Positions 48,171 through 59,700 of a DNA stretch of 64,000 nt are shown one piece after another. The translations under genes and the position numbers were made by a program. The stretch is taken from the NCBI RefSeq assembly GCF_037392515.1, contig NC_090291.1, positions 37,347,001 to 37,411,000 on the forward strand, written 5' to 3'. Numbering within the stretch: position 1 is the first letter of the stretch; each line of letters begins with the position of its first letter. Source of the stretch: Haliotis asinina (lineage: Eukaryota; Mollusca; Gastropoda; Lepetellida; Haliotidae). The notes below the pieces were generated by a model. The model did no database searches and was not told the DNA's origin. It was given only the letters and a program-made list of their open reading frames with translations.

Positions 48171-48382
48171 TAGGGTACGAACATGACAAAGTGCCGAAAA
48201 CGGATGCCCTCCTTCACCATTACAGGGACTTCGAGAAGCCTGAAGATAAGAAAGAAAGGATTACGGACATTTACGTCCACCGATTCAAAGACAAGCTACT
48301 GGCTCAGCTCAGATCTTCCTGGGGTAAACTTCCTAAGGTGCCTTTGAACATCCCTTTGTCAAACTACAGCAAGCCTGTGTAG
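48171..48382 (+). pseudogene. GT92 3' exon fragment (last 69 codons)
   Basis: These 212 bp match 44147-44358 with three mismatches, one silent and two changing Lys to Arg and Thr to Ser (QLKSTWGK to QLRSSWGK). The frame is open to the same TAG. It lacks the membrane segment and the DLDE metal site, so it cannot be a working enzyme. An open frame starting at 48134 reads from the inverted fragment into it. No promoter or splice acceptor is evident. It is the remnant of a GT92 copy lost from unit B. Confidence 0.88.
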
Positions 48383-50393
48383 CCAGTGATAAAATTCTAT
48401 ATCTTTGTCAAACTACAACAAGCCTGTGTAGCCAATGATGAAATTCTATATCCTAAGGTCCATTCTGACATAGTGGATATATAAAATACAACAGTCCTGA
48501 TGTGTGATAGTGTCATAATGTGAAAACTCACTCTGTATACCATTCATCAAAAGTTTAGACTCACTTAAAACACTCACTTTATGTTACACAGATATATATG
48601 GAAAATAAATATCTCTACTAACTTGGGGGGAACCAGCTGCAAACCTTATGCCATTAATTGCACGAGGATCATGCAGCAAATTACTGAAAAGCATTCGCAA
48701 ATATCGTGCATGTGAACTGCTGTTTTATCAAGACTTCGCCATTTTCACCGAGTTTTATCATTTACTGAACTCGTAACAATAATCGTTTCAAAGCTACAAA
48801 TTTTGTTTTCCAATGCAGCAGTTCACCTGTAAATAATACCTTGAAACAGTCGGGAATATTTTGTAAAATCTAGTTTAGAACAGTTGCCTAAAGTAAGTGG
48901 CTATATTTACACTAGTGAGTCTCAACTTCATGGGTAGTATATGGTGCACACTGTCAGTACCGGCATCACTCGGGACCAAATAATATGCCGGTTAGGACAG
49001 AAAGCCGGTATAGACAGTTTGAGTATGACGCCGGCGCACACCGGAAGTCCAACTGTCAATTTAGCATTACCAACATGTTTGAATAAGGCGCGAGACAGTG
49101 TCTGAATGCACATTTATGTTTATTCATTCAAAGAAAAACAAGGTGTGTATATTTTGTTTACATTGTGAAAAGGTCACACAAAGGAAACACAATTTCGTCT
49201 TCATCTTAGACTTCATCTTTATCATCAGGACACTTGGTCTCAGTCTGTTTAACTCGAGTTGTCAGATCTGTTTCAAATTCACTCAAATCTGGGTTGTCAG
49301 TAGGCAAATTGTCGCCACGCTCGACATATTCATTGCGTGTACAGCTTGCAGTTTCCTTGTTTGTCGTGGCCACTAATGTAGGTAGGGGAATATTATCCTA
49401 TAATGTGCATAATGCCACAGTTATGCTTTACTGTGTTTTTCCTGTTTTTAGCATTGAATGCATTCGCCTACCCTGTTATGTATTCTTCGAAATATGTTTT
49501 GTTCCAACATACTGCGTGTTATTTGTTTGACAGAGTCTACACTAGTTGTATACAGTATACATGTAGCGTTTTCACAGTCTGTAGCTCGATGTGTGTTTTG
49601 TTCCAGCATAATTTAAAAGCCCTGTGTGTTATTTGTATGACAGAGTCCACATTTGTTGTACAGTATGTGTGGCGTTTTCACACTTTGTTGCTCGACTGTT
49701 ATTACACAGTGATTAATTCCGTAAATGATATCTTACTTCTGACTAAGAAGCGACAGACCGGCGTTACCCAGCACCAGTTTGTGTTTAAAACGAATGTGGA
49801 AAAGAACACACCGCGTATGAAAATTCTCAATTACAAAAAACGTTAACATTTTTGGCATACAGTGGCAGCAAGCAAAGAAAATTAAAAAAATGAACAAAAC
49901 GTTCTGTACCAGATTATCACTCATAATACTTCTGAAAAACGCTTTTATGGATGTATTTTGTGAAACGTACGTAATGGTGAATTGTTTGATAACCCGTAAA
50001 TTATGATCTGAACAATATCTCGTTTCAAATTCATTAAACATACATCAATGTTTGCACAACTGGTGTAGCTCTATTGTAGAAAATTAATAGAATGCACACT
50101 ACACAACAATTAGAAAAACTTCTCTTATGGAAAGAATGTCTTTTCACCAAAATACGTGAATCACCTTATTCTGATTATCGTTACTTTCCCAGCATACCCG
50201 TCGCTTGCTGAATACCATTGAATGAAAAGTTTAACTTGAAACAGATGAACTGATGAATAAATGAACTAAATCAAACACATGCTTCAAGGAATCGGACTTG
50301 TTTTTGTCCAGATGTGACTACTCGATATCCACTTCACCTGGAAACACGCAAAGCTCGATAGCTTGTAATTAGAACTCACTGGACAATGAATTA
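48383..50393 (+). repeat. duplication unit B, right part
   Basis: Copy of the GT92 downstream flank (44359-46696), including R repeat copy B2 at 48545-48830 and two 111-bp-type units at 49495-49700, but lacking the SINE at 46010-46280. Divergence from A in the first ~300 bp looks like roughly 10 percent by eye. Confidence 0.85.
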
Positions 50394-50540
50394 GTGAGTG
50401 AGTTGAGTTTTACCCCGCTTTTAGCTATATTCCTGCAATATCACGGCGGGGGACACCAGAAATGGGCCAGAAATGGGCTTCACACATTGTAGCAAATGTG
50501 GGGAATCGAACCCGGGTCTTCGGCGTGACGAGCGAAGACT
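50394..50540 (-). repeat. tRNA-derived SINE at the end of unit B
   Basis: TGAGTGAGTTGAGTTTTACC, GGCGGGGGACACCAGAAATG and GGGGAATCGAACCCGGGTCT are intact. The 5' head breaks off after GACGAGCGAA. It has a small internal duplication of CAGAAATGGGC. Confidence 0.8.
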
Positions 50541-50696
50541 TGTATATGTCGAACCTAGATTATCGTTTAAGTGGCGACTAACAGGATCTTATCTTTAGTC
50601 ATGTGCAAAAATACGTTGTACAAAGTAAACGCTTCCGTTAATGAATAATATGTCTTAATGTTATTATGTCCTTCGTTACGTCCATTCATTATTGTT

Positions 50697-50955
50697 CGAC
50701 CCGTGAAAGTCCTGGGTAGAATAAGCCTCCAGCAACCCATGCTTTCCTTAAAAGGTAAATGCTTGTCGTAAGAGTCCTTTAAATGCTTGTCGTAAGAGGC
50801 GACTAACGGGATCGGGTGGTCAGGGTCGCTGACTTGGTTGAAACATGTCATTGGTTCCCAGTTGCACAGATCGATGTTCCTGCTGTTGATCACTGGATTG
50901 TCTGGTCCAGACTCGTTTATTTACAGACCGCCGCCATATGGCTGGAATACTGCTC
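50697..50955 (+). repeat. 270-bp SINE-like repeat
   Basis: From GACCCGTGAAAGTCCTGGGT to CGCCGCCATATGGCTGGAAT. It has a short local duplication of AATGCTTGTCGTAAGAG and lacks the CTCA tail. Confidence 0.8.
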
Positions 50956-52895
50956 ACAGTCTGGAAGCGCTGTCCACTCGAAATGTGGAGTTGCCCCCAT
51001 TTCTGCACGGGACAGTGAAAGAAGAACACGTGGCCTCAAAAGTACTTGTAAGTTCTCCAGGTTTTGCCATTAGCAGACGGGTCCAGAAATTTCCAGATCT
51101 TTCTGACACACCCTAATTGTTTTAATTGCGATTCCATCCTGTGCTGCTTATTATGGCGTTAAACAACAAACAATATATACAGTATAGTTATTGACCAGTA
51201 TGAATTAGAGTAAAATGGATTCTAATTGTGGATCTTGTATTACCATTTCGTTCCATTTTACCGGGTATCATGTGTAAAAATAACGTCAGTGCATAACCGT
51301 TTAAATAATAAGGCGATAGTATAAATGATCGTTTCTAAAGCAGCTGATGCAATTCTATTCAGTGGTTTTGCTGGTAAAAGGATTTGTTCTGTTATATACA
51401 TATTTATACATACATATTTATATATTTATATATATATCATATATATTTAAAATTCAACAGTAATTGTTATCGTTATTCTCAGTACCATATGTGTTTACTA
51501 TTACTACACCCAAACATACCCTCTAAATATTTCACAAACACAAAATGGGTGTATCGATAGCCACTTGGAGGGCTCGTATTGGAAGACTTGTCACCCCCTA
51601 GGTCTGAAACAGACTTATAAATCATAAGATCCATGCATATTCCCCGTCTTCAAAATGGACACCAAGAATGGGCATGTCGTACTGCTTGGCTACGTTGTTG
51701 GACCAATTATCAACCAGTTCGTATGTATAAGGCTTGAATAGCATATCATGTTGGTTGATGTACATTAAATTTTGTCCAATATTGTTACCACCGCCGACTT
51801 TTTGTGCTAAACCTGGAGGTTTCAGCAGTGAGACAGCTCCAGGATTTGTGATGACTTTGGTTACATACCACGAAAACAGGTGTCGAAGCCAAGCTGAAGT
51901 TGTCGCGTTAACAGCAAATGAAGTTCAGGCGAACAAGCAGCTAGTGAGCACATCTAGTGGCTTAAGTACCACAGAAGCATCCCAAAGTGATTCACGTCTG
52001 TTAGACTTTGCTTATTTACAATATAATTTCGACACTTTGATCCTGAACTGCACTCGGCCTGTGCGAGTTGTGAAATGTTGTTCAAGTCCGGTATAGAGCC
52101 AAACCCTGGTCTCGATACCAGAAATGCTTCAGATACCAAGTAAGTCAAGTCGCCAGGATTGGTAGAAACAGAAAAATCAGACTTAGAAAGATCAACTTGC
52201 GGATATTAAACTGTAATGTTCAGACAGATTCAAATACGGAACCGGAAAGATATATATTTTGAGAATATATATATCAATAGTAAGGCAAGGCCACGAGATA
52301 ATTAAGTCGCTGTCATTAGATAATAAGCCATTAGATAATAACACGTAGCCATGACATATTACGCCATAACCAGGAGACGATAAGACAAAGGCTCATAGTG
52401 CTAATAATCTGGTTATCACTACCCCGGATAACCCAGGCTGTCTGTGTGGCGTTAAAGGGTTAATACTTGTCACATGACTTATCCCATCGGGTACCCATTT
52501 TCTACTTGGTGAACAGAGGCAAATTTGAACAAACTCACTTGCCTAAGGTGAGACCACATGCATCAGGCGTGATTCGTTATGGGACGGAGTGACAACGTAC
52601 TTAAAACGTCCAAAGTGGAAGCCATATAACGGTTTTGAGAAGACACCCATTTTCACTGCACACGCTTGTTGGTTACCTGGCTGTTCTAACAGCCAGTGCG
52701 CCTCCGGACATAGCGTCGACACATTGTGACGTAATGCAAAAAGTGCACATTATCGTCTGATAAAGTATTGTCGGCGCCTTTGATCTTTCAACTAAGCATC
52801 TTAGAATTGTCTTTTAACTGTTTTGGGTACGTTTCTGAAACACTAACGACTCCTTGTTAAAACGGATGTAAAAGTACTGTATCTTTCTCCAGCTG
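50956..52895. other. gene-free stretch
   Basis: A TATA-type AT microsatellite at 51390-51460, and a SINE-tail variant GGCGTTAAACAACAAAC at 51154. A 120-codon plus frame at 51734 has no recognisable motif or splice context. Confidence 0.35.
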
Positions 52896-53045
52896 GTTGC
52901 GTGGGGTAGCCTAGTAGCCTTCGCTCGTCCCTCCGAAGATCATGGTTCGATTCCCCACATAGGAATGCATGTAATGTGTGATTCCCCGTCGTGGTATTGC
53001 TGGAATATTTCTACAAGCGGCACAAAACTGTACTCGCTCGCTCCA
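52896..53045 (+). repeat. tRNA-derived SINE, diverged
   Basis: GGGGTAGCCTAGTAGCC, B box GGTTCGATTCC, tail AAGCGGCACAAAACTG. Confidence 0.8.
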
Positions 53046-54095
53046 AATGGTTGCACAAAAACTGGGTCATGTCATATGAAGGGAAGAAGAAACATGGTCA
53101 CGTGATTGTCGTCATAACACCTTGGAAGTACGTCATTGTCTTCCAGTTCCAGATAGTCACTTTGTGACTATCATGAATCATGGTTTTGCATCAGAAAATA
53201 AATATGGGATATGGCATATGATTTTATTACATACCCACGTAAACTTAGGATAGTAATTACAAATTCCGTACTGCACCCCAGATTCCGTAAAGCTCGGCAC
53301 TTTCATATTAATGAAAGATAAGAGGGCATGTAATCAATATAGAACGTCATACTAGTGCACTTGGATGGTTTATTGAACTCGAAGATGTCATGCTGGTCAA
53401 GTTCTTCGAACGAAATAGGATGATTTATTGAAACAGAGATAAAGAAAGTGGTGATAGGATGACTTACTGAGATAAAGGATGGTTAACTGTGCTATACATT
53501 TTTATTTAATATATTGAGAAATAGTGTGAGATTCTGAGAAAAATTGAAGATAAATAACTTGAGATACATCATGATCTACATAATGTACTGATCAGAAGGG
53601 TGGTATACTCAGACACAGGATGAAGGTTTTGGTAAAATATTTTGGGGTATAAGATATGGTCTTGAAGGATAGGACATCGAAATGGGGATAATTACATATG
53701 TCGAACCTTATTTTTCGAAATATGACCAGGAGGTGCTTGGTCGCGTTAAACCATTCGTGACCAACTCGTGTTATTCCGGGATACGTCACTAGCGTCTTCT
53801 TGGCGGTTACGGAAAGGGGCGAGTGTTGACGAATGGTGTCAAACATCACGTATGCTGACTGTATGCAGGTCAAGAGTGAAGATATATGTGAGGATAACAT
53901 GCGATACCTGACAACAGCTATCTGTCCTAAAGTGGGTGTGGGTATCATTCATACTCAGCAAAACTGAGGGCGAGAGGACTTGTGGCAAACCATCATGACC
54001 TGTCTGTTGCTGCTGATAACGTCTCAAACTATCTCTTCTTCAAGACCATAAGTACCAGTATCACCACCGTACAACGTTGTTTCAAAGCTGTTAAG
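53046..54095. other. gene-free stretch
   Basis: Loose AGGATGATTTATTGA-like repeats near 53360-53480. No exon recognised. Confidence 0.35.
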
Positions 54096-54335
54096 GGTCG
54101 GTGGGGTAGCCCAGTGGTTAAACCGTTCGCTCGTCACGCCGAAGGCGCGGGTTTGATTCCCCACATGTGTTAAGCCTATTTCTGGTGTCACTCGCGGTGA
54201 TATTGCTGGAATATTGCTACACATACTCATACCGAGTGAAAGAAGTTTTACATGTTCATGTTGAACATTCTTTTGTTCAAATTCAAATAAAATGTATCTT
54301 CCCCTAAAGCGGCGTGAAATTCATCTCACTTAAAG
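54096..54335 (+). repeat. tRNA-derived SINE with internal insertion
   Basis: Head and body at 54098-54220 (GGTGGGGTAGCCCAGTGGTT, GGTTTGATTCCCC, GGAATATTGCTA). The tail AAAGCGGCGTGAAATTCATC appears only at 54306-54325, so about 85 bp of unrelated AT-rich sequence separates them. Confidence 0.7.
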
Positions 54336-55605
54336 TTGTTACCTTTGCAGCCGATTTATTGAATACATACGGTAAAAAGTGAGAAGAGTGTGAAAGATTC
54401 CAACAAAATAATTAAAAAACAATAAGCCAAAATTGATCATGAATTTTGGTTTAAAGAGATGTGGACCGATAAAAATCTTACAAACAGCAATGAACTGAGA
54501 ACATATAGCACATTCAAGGAAGATAGAGTTATAGAGGGCAGGTGAAGACCAAAGGTCGTTAGTGGCGAACGGGCATGACACAATTTGTTTGCGATGAATA
54601 AATGTACGTAAAGTCATTATCACAGTTAAGTGTAGGTGTATCCGACAGAATGTCGATTTTGGTTTGGTGCATGTCGTTTGTGTATACTGTGAAATTACAA
54701 GAAAATAGGGGCGTTACCTATACAAATTCTGAGCAGGGATTGTGACTCAGAATCGAGAAATCACGATTTTTCGAGCCTCCGAAGACCCTGGCTCAAATAT
54801 TGCTTTGATTTTTGTGCTGTATGTCTCATGCTGTAGGTAAATCTATAGGCTTGAATTGTGTGGATACTTTGGATGGATAAATACAGTTATCATTGTTGAA
54901 TTCGCACTGAAATGAATATTGTAACCTCGGAGGTTAGACCAGATTACATAAATCCATGTGATATTTTGAGGGTAGTTAGTCTGAATCTGAAAGTGACTTC
55001 ACTTCACAATGCATAATTGCAGTATTTCGTTCTTTGCATTGAAGTTTATAGTTAAAATGTTCCTTGACTGTCATTTTATCCTGATATAATTCAGATTGAG
55101 TTGGGGATAAATTCCTTTGCTCTGGTTAATGGTAACTTATCGATAAAATGAAAACCATGCGGAGTGGCAATACTTTTTTGTGTATCTATCGTTTTTTCCA
55201 TGGACCCCTTTATGTCGTCACACGTACTCTCTCGTATTTTGTTGCGCTTTGAGCACCCACTGATGGTTGCATTTAGCGTTATATAGACTTTCAGCATTAT
55301 TATGTTACTATCAGGTGAGCACCACTGTGACGTCATGTGTTTTGGCCAATGGCTATCGTAACAAGTGTATATGGGTGTTTAAGATCAAGAAATGGAGCAA
55401 TGAATATTTAATGTGCAATCGTTCACCAAACTGCCCTGTTGTTTATCATGGCCTAATCGTAAAACTAGCTGCGATTGTCAACGACACAAGATGACGACTA
55501 TGAAATGTTCTGCTGCCCCTAAATGTTTAACGATATTGTCCAACACAAAGTTCATTGTATGTACGTATTTACGTGTAACCAGTGATAAGATAAGTGTTTA
55601 GAGGG
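54336..55605. other. gene-free stretch
   Basis: Nothing recognisable on either strand. Confidence 0.35.
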
Positions 55606-55608
55606 ATG

Positions 55609-55668
55609 TATATAAGTGTATATCACGCCACTTGAGTCGTCTCTCACAGAATCCTTGGAGAAGAAAAG
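55609..55668 (+). promoter_or_regulatory. TATA promoter and noncoding first exon of the 351-aa gene
   Basis: TATATAAG at 55609-55616 is followed about 30 bp later by a pyrimidine-rich initiator-like TCGTCTCTCACAG. A consensus donor follows (AAAAG at 55664-55668, then GTACGTT). A polypyrimidine acceptor (AATTTTTTTTCCAG, ending 56701) precedes the ATG at 56719. TATA spacing, donor and acceptor together make a short untranslated first exon likely. No transcript was checked. Confidence 0.5.
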
Positions 55669-55884
55669 GTACGTTAACCAATCTAACTTAGGAGGACACA
55701 GATTCTAATCGTGAAACCACTTTGAAATATCGTTACTGTATTGTTATATTTCACTGCCTTATACAGGTCGGTCTCGAGTCTTGGTCTTCTGTTTGTTCAA
55801 AGCTGGAGAGTGAGATAACGACCGTTTTGACCAGTATTTCATCTATTTCATGTATTAGGTGTTGTGTAGAAGATTCACGTTAGA

Positions 55885-56103
55885 CCTGACCTTCAGTAAC
55901 CAATGCTTGTCGTAATAGAAGACAAACGAGATGGAGGGTCAGGCTCGCTGACTTGTTTGATACAGGTCATCGTATCTCAACTGCGCAGATGCTCATGCTG
56001 TTGATCACTTTATTCTTTGGTTCGGATTGGAATATTTATAGATCGCAGCCATACAGCTGGAATAATGCTGAGTGTGGCGTAAACCTAAACTCACTCACTC
56101 AGA
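55885..56103 (+). repeat. 270-bp SINE-like repeat, diverged
   Basis: Plus copy in the presumed first intron of the 351-aa gene: GGTCAGGCTCGCTGACTTG, TCATGCTGTTGATCACTT and the tail GTGGCGTAAACC with CTCACTCACTCA. Confidence 0.8.
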
Positions 56104-56718
56104 TGTTGAAGGAGAGTGTCCCCCGTGTTGTTGTTAACCCATTAAGTGGCACTGTCATTAACAAAAGTCAAGGCTAACATAATGTTTGAATTCATGACCA
56201 TCACCTATGCTCTACTTCAGTTCGTTCAAGTAATAATCGAACTATCCCAAATTCGAGAACGGTTACGACTGTCAAGGGCTGTGTCAGCCATACATAGCTG
56301 TGCACTTGGTCCGATCTAGTAAAGTCATTTTCGGCGGTCGTTATTGAATATACGCTTGACACCGGAAATCTCGTACCGGAAGTAAGCTGGGCCCCGCCAC
56401 GCCTATCGCAAGTTGACCCGCGCAAAGGGAGCCGGGAAGTACCGGAAGTAGCACCTCGAGAGACTTACAGACCCTTTGACTTACATGCTAAACGCTGCGT
56501 AAACTTCACTCACTCACTCACTCAGTCGTTAGTGTTTTCGTAGGAGGCGTGACTGTCCATATATCAGTAATTCGATATTTCCGAAGTGCTAACGTAGTTG
56601 GGTGTGCTTGGCTGTTTCGTTTCTTTGATTCATGAAAAGTCCCTCGAATGATACTATGGATGGGTTACGAAAACGAAAATTGAAAGCAATTTTTTTTCCA
56701 GTCTTCCAGTAATTCAAG

Positions 56719-59700
56719 ATGGCGAAGTACCAGAAGTATATGGATGCCAGCCGTAAAGGGGTCAAGTTCATGTCCGCCAGCCTGGACGAGAACGGGCAGT
56801 TCACTGGGGAGGATGTCCGGTACGACATCGACTCCATGTACAAACTACCCAACCAACTACTTCTCGATGGTAGACCGAGAGAGGCCAACCGACTGCTCAA
56901 CAACCTAAAGAAGAACTTCATGCAACCAAACGGAGACTTTCTGTCTTTTCCGGAGAAAACCGGTTGGGAGCGGAAAACGAGTGACTGGCACGTGACCTAT
57001 AACTGGCCGTACGTCAACGCCTGGATTTGTATGGCTGCGCAGAAGGCGGGAAGATTCGACATCTCATACCCATCTTTCAAGTAGGTCCATTCTACATGTT
57101 TTTAATGTTGATTCACTGACTGATATTACAAGGAGGCTTTAACGAAATTTACTTGCAGGTTAACCTGGCTAACCTTGCTGTCCTGCGGAAGCCCAGTTTA
57201 CACTCAAGTCTATATATATAAACTAAGTGTCAGTATAAGTGTCCGCATGGAAATTTCCCATTTGGAGATTCAGGTTATGGTGATCTTCAGGGCCGAGATG
57301 TGTATAAAGTCTACTTTGCTTGTCGTAAGAGGTAACGAAAGAGATCGAGGGCCATATTCGCTGACCAGGTTGATGCATGTTATCGCATTGATGTACATCA
57401 CGTTTGTTCTGTCAGTCACTGCATTGTCTAGTCTTCATTTGATTCCCAGAATACCGATCGGGAAATAGTGTTAACCACTAAGATCTAAGTATATAATAAT
57501 TGTACCTACATTTTCGCCATGTGTCTGTATTGTCTCACTGTTACCTTCAGCCGGGATCCCCGTCACGCTAAATGCAAGAGTTCGATTCCCCAAGCTGTTC
57601 TTGGTGTGTATGGCCATGTGATATTGCCAATAAGCTTCGTTCAGCTGTAGTCACTTTCTCACGTATCTCCAGATATCTGCAGACATTCTGGAACCCAACT
57701 CTGGGAGCATTCAACTGGTGTGAGCCGTACGACGCTGCCAAAGAGGGAAAAGGCGTGGACCAGTCCAGTTGTATTTTCCTCAACTCTCACCTGGGCTTTA
57801 CCTGTCTCTTCTTTGGAGGTAGTTCATCTCTCATGTAACTCAATGTTCAACATTCATGTCACCGCGACGCAGTGGTATCTGTAGATTTGCTTGTTAGTTT
57901 TACCCAATACCATTTGCTGCCTTCATAGGAGGATCCTCTCTCTGTCTGTGTGCGTGCACGGGCGCGTGTGTGTCTGTGCGCGCGCACTCCATTTTGTCCT
58001 GAAAGTTGCCCGTGAAAATGAAGTATGCACCCATCCTTTCTCAAAAAGCTGCGTCAGCCCCTGCCTGGCCATAACAGTTGGAACGGCTTCAGCCTAACTC
58101 TTTGGAACTCAGCAGTATGTCCCGACTCATAACAAAAAATCAGTGTTTGCTAATGTATATATCGTCATTAACATGGGCAATCAGTGGTATATATTTGTAG
58201 ACCACGAGCTATACATTTGATTTTAACAGATTTCATTAACGAGTTTCTTCAATATGGATTGTGCCCAAGAACATAAGTATGTTTAACTGGATCGGACCGG
58301 AAACGATTCCAACGAACATGGCGATATTGCTGGTCATGATAGGTCCCAAGTATCCTATCCTTGTCTCGGGAAACTACTCGGGATAGGCTGGTCAGGCCCT
58401 GACAAGGCAGGTGGTATGTCATTGTACACGCTGGATTGTTGCTGTTAGTCCCTTGGTTTCCTTATCCCTAGTATCCTATACTCATAAAAGGCTGGTCAGG
58501 CCCTGACAAGGCAGGTGGTATGTCATTGTACACGCAGGATTGTTGCTGTTAGTCCCTTGGTTTCCTTATCCCTAGTATCCTATACTCATAAAAGGCTGGT
58601 CAGGCCCTGACAAGGCAGGTGGTATGTCATTGTACACGCAGGATTGTTGCTGTTAGTCCCTTGGTTTCCTTATCCCTAGTATCCTATACTCATAAAAGGC
58701 TGGTCAGGCCCTGACAAGGCAGGTGGTATGTCATTGTACACGCAGGATTGTTGCTGTTAGTCCCTTGGTTTCCTTATCCCTAGTATCCTATACTCATAAA
58801 AGGCTGGTCAGGCCCTGACAAGGCAGGTGGTATGTCATTGTACACGCTGGATTGTTGCCCGTGATTTTAGTCCCTTGGTTTCCTTATCCCTAGTATCCGT
58901 AAAGATCTGGTTTAGAATTGGTGCTTGTAGTAAAAGGCGACTAGCGGGATCGAGTGGTCAGGCTCGCTGACTAGACTGACACGTCATCGTCGTGGCTGAC
59001 ACGTAGATCGATTGTTGTTGATCACAGAATTGTCTGGTTCAGACTCGATTATTCACAGACCGCCACCATGTAGCTTGAATATTGCTGAGGGCCGCATTAA
59101 GCATCAGCCAACCAACCAACCAACCAACCAACCAAATTCATAATATAGGTTATTTGATAAACGTTATATATTCATTAGAGCGACATTAAAGGAGAATACG
59201 AACGTTTTGTGTTTTTTGCAATAATGGAAGGAAGCACCCTAAAAACACTTACCGTAATCAAAATTTCAAAAAAAATATGTATGTCACATATGACGTCACG
59301 GGCGGAAAGGTCACGTGAGCACTCGCGAAATATGCATAATCGCCGGAGCTCACAATCACTGAAACTGATTTCGCTTTTAAAACAAAAGTATGCGAATTTT
59401 CAAGTTGAAAATTTCTGAATATGTTTATGATTACTATATCTTTCAGTCACCGAATTATTGCAATTCACTCGTATTCTCCTTTAAACAACATTCCGTGATT
59501 GGTCACATATGTGGCTAACGTATTTCACGGATATGTAAATGAACCAATGAAATAACCTCTGTCCTAATACACGCAGACATGGAGAAGGCGAGATCAACTG
59601 GGGACGCCATCATTAAAGCGTTTGACGGCCAGCCCAACTTGGACGAATGCCTGTATATGAAGATATCAGGTGACAAGGGTGAGGTAATCACAGAGGGCTG

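Noticed and set aside
57859-58097. Frames in the (GT/GC)-rich stretch near 57940
   Set aside because: Low-complexity GTGTGCGCG sequence within an intron; no homology.
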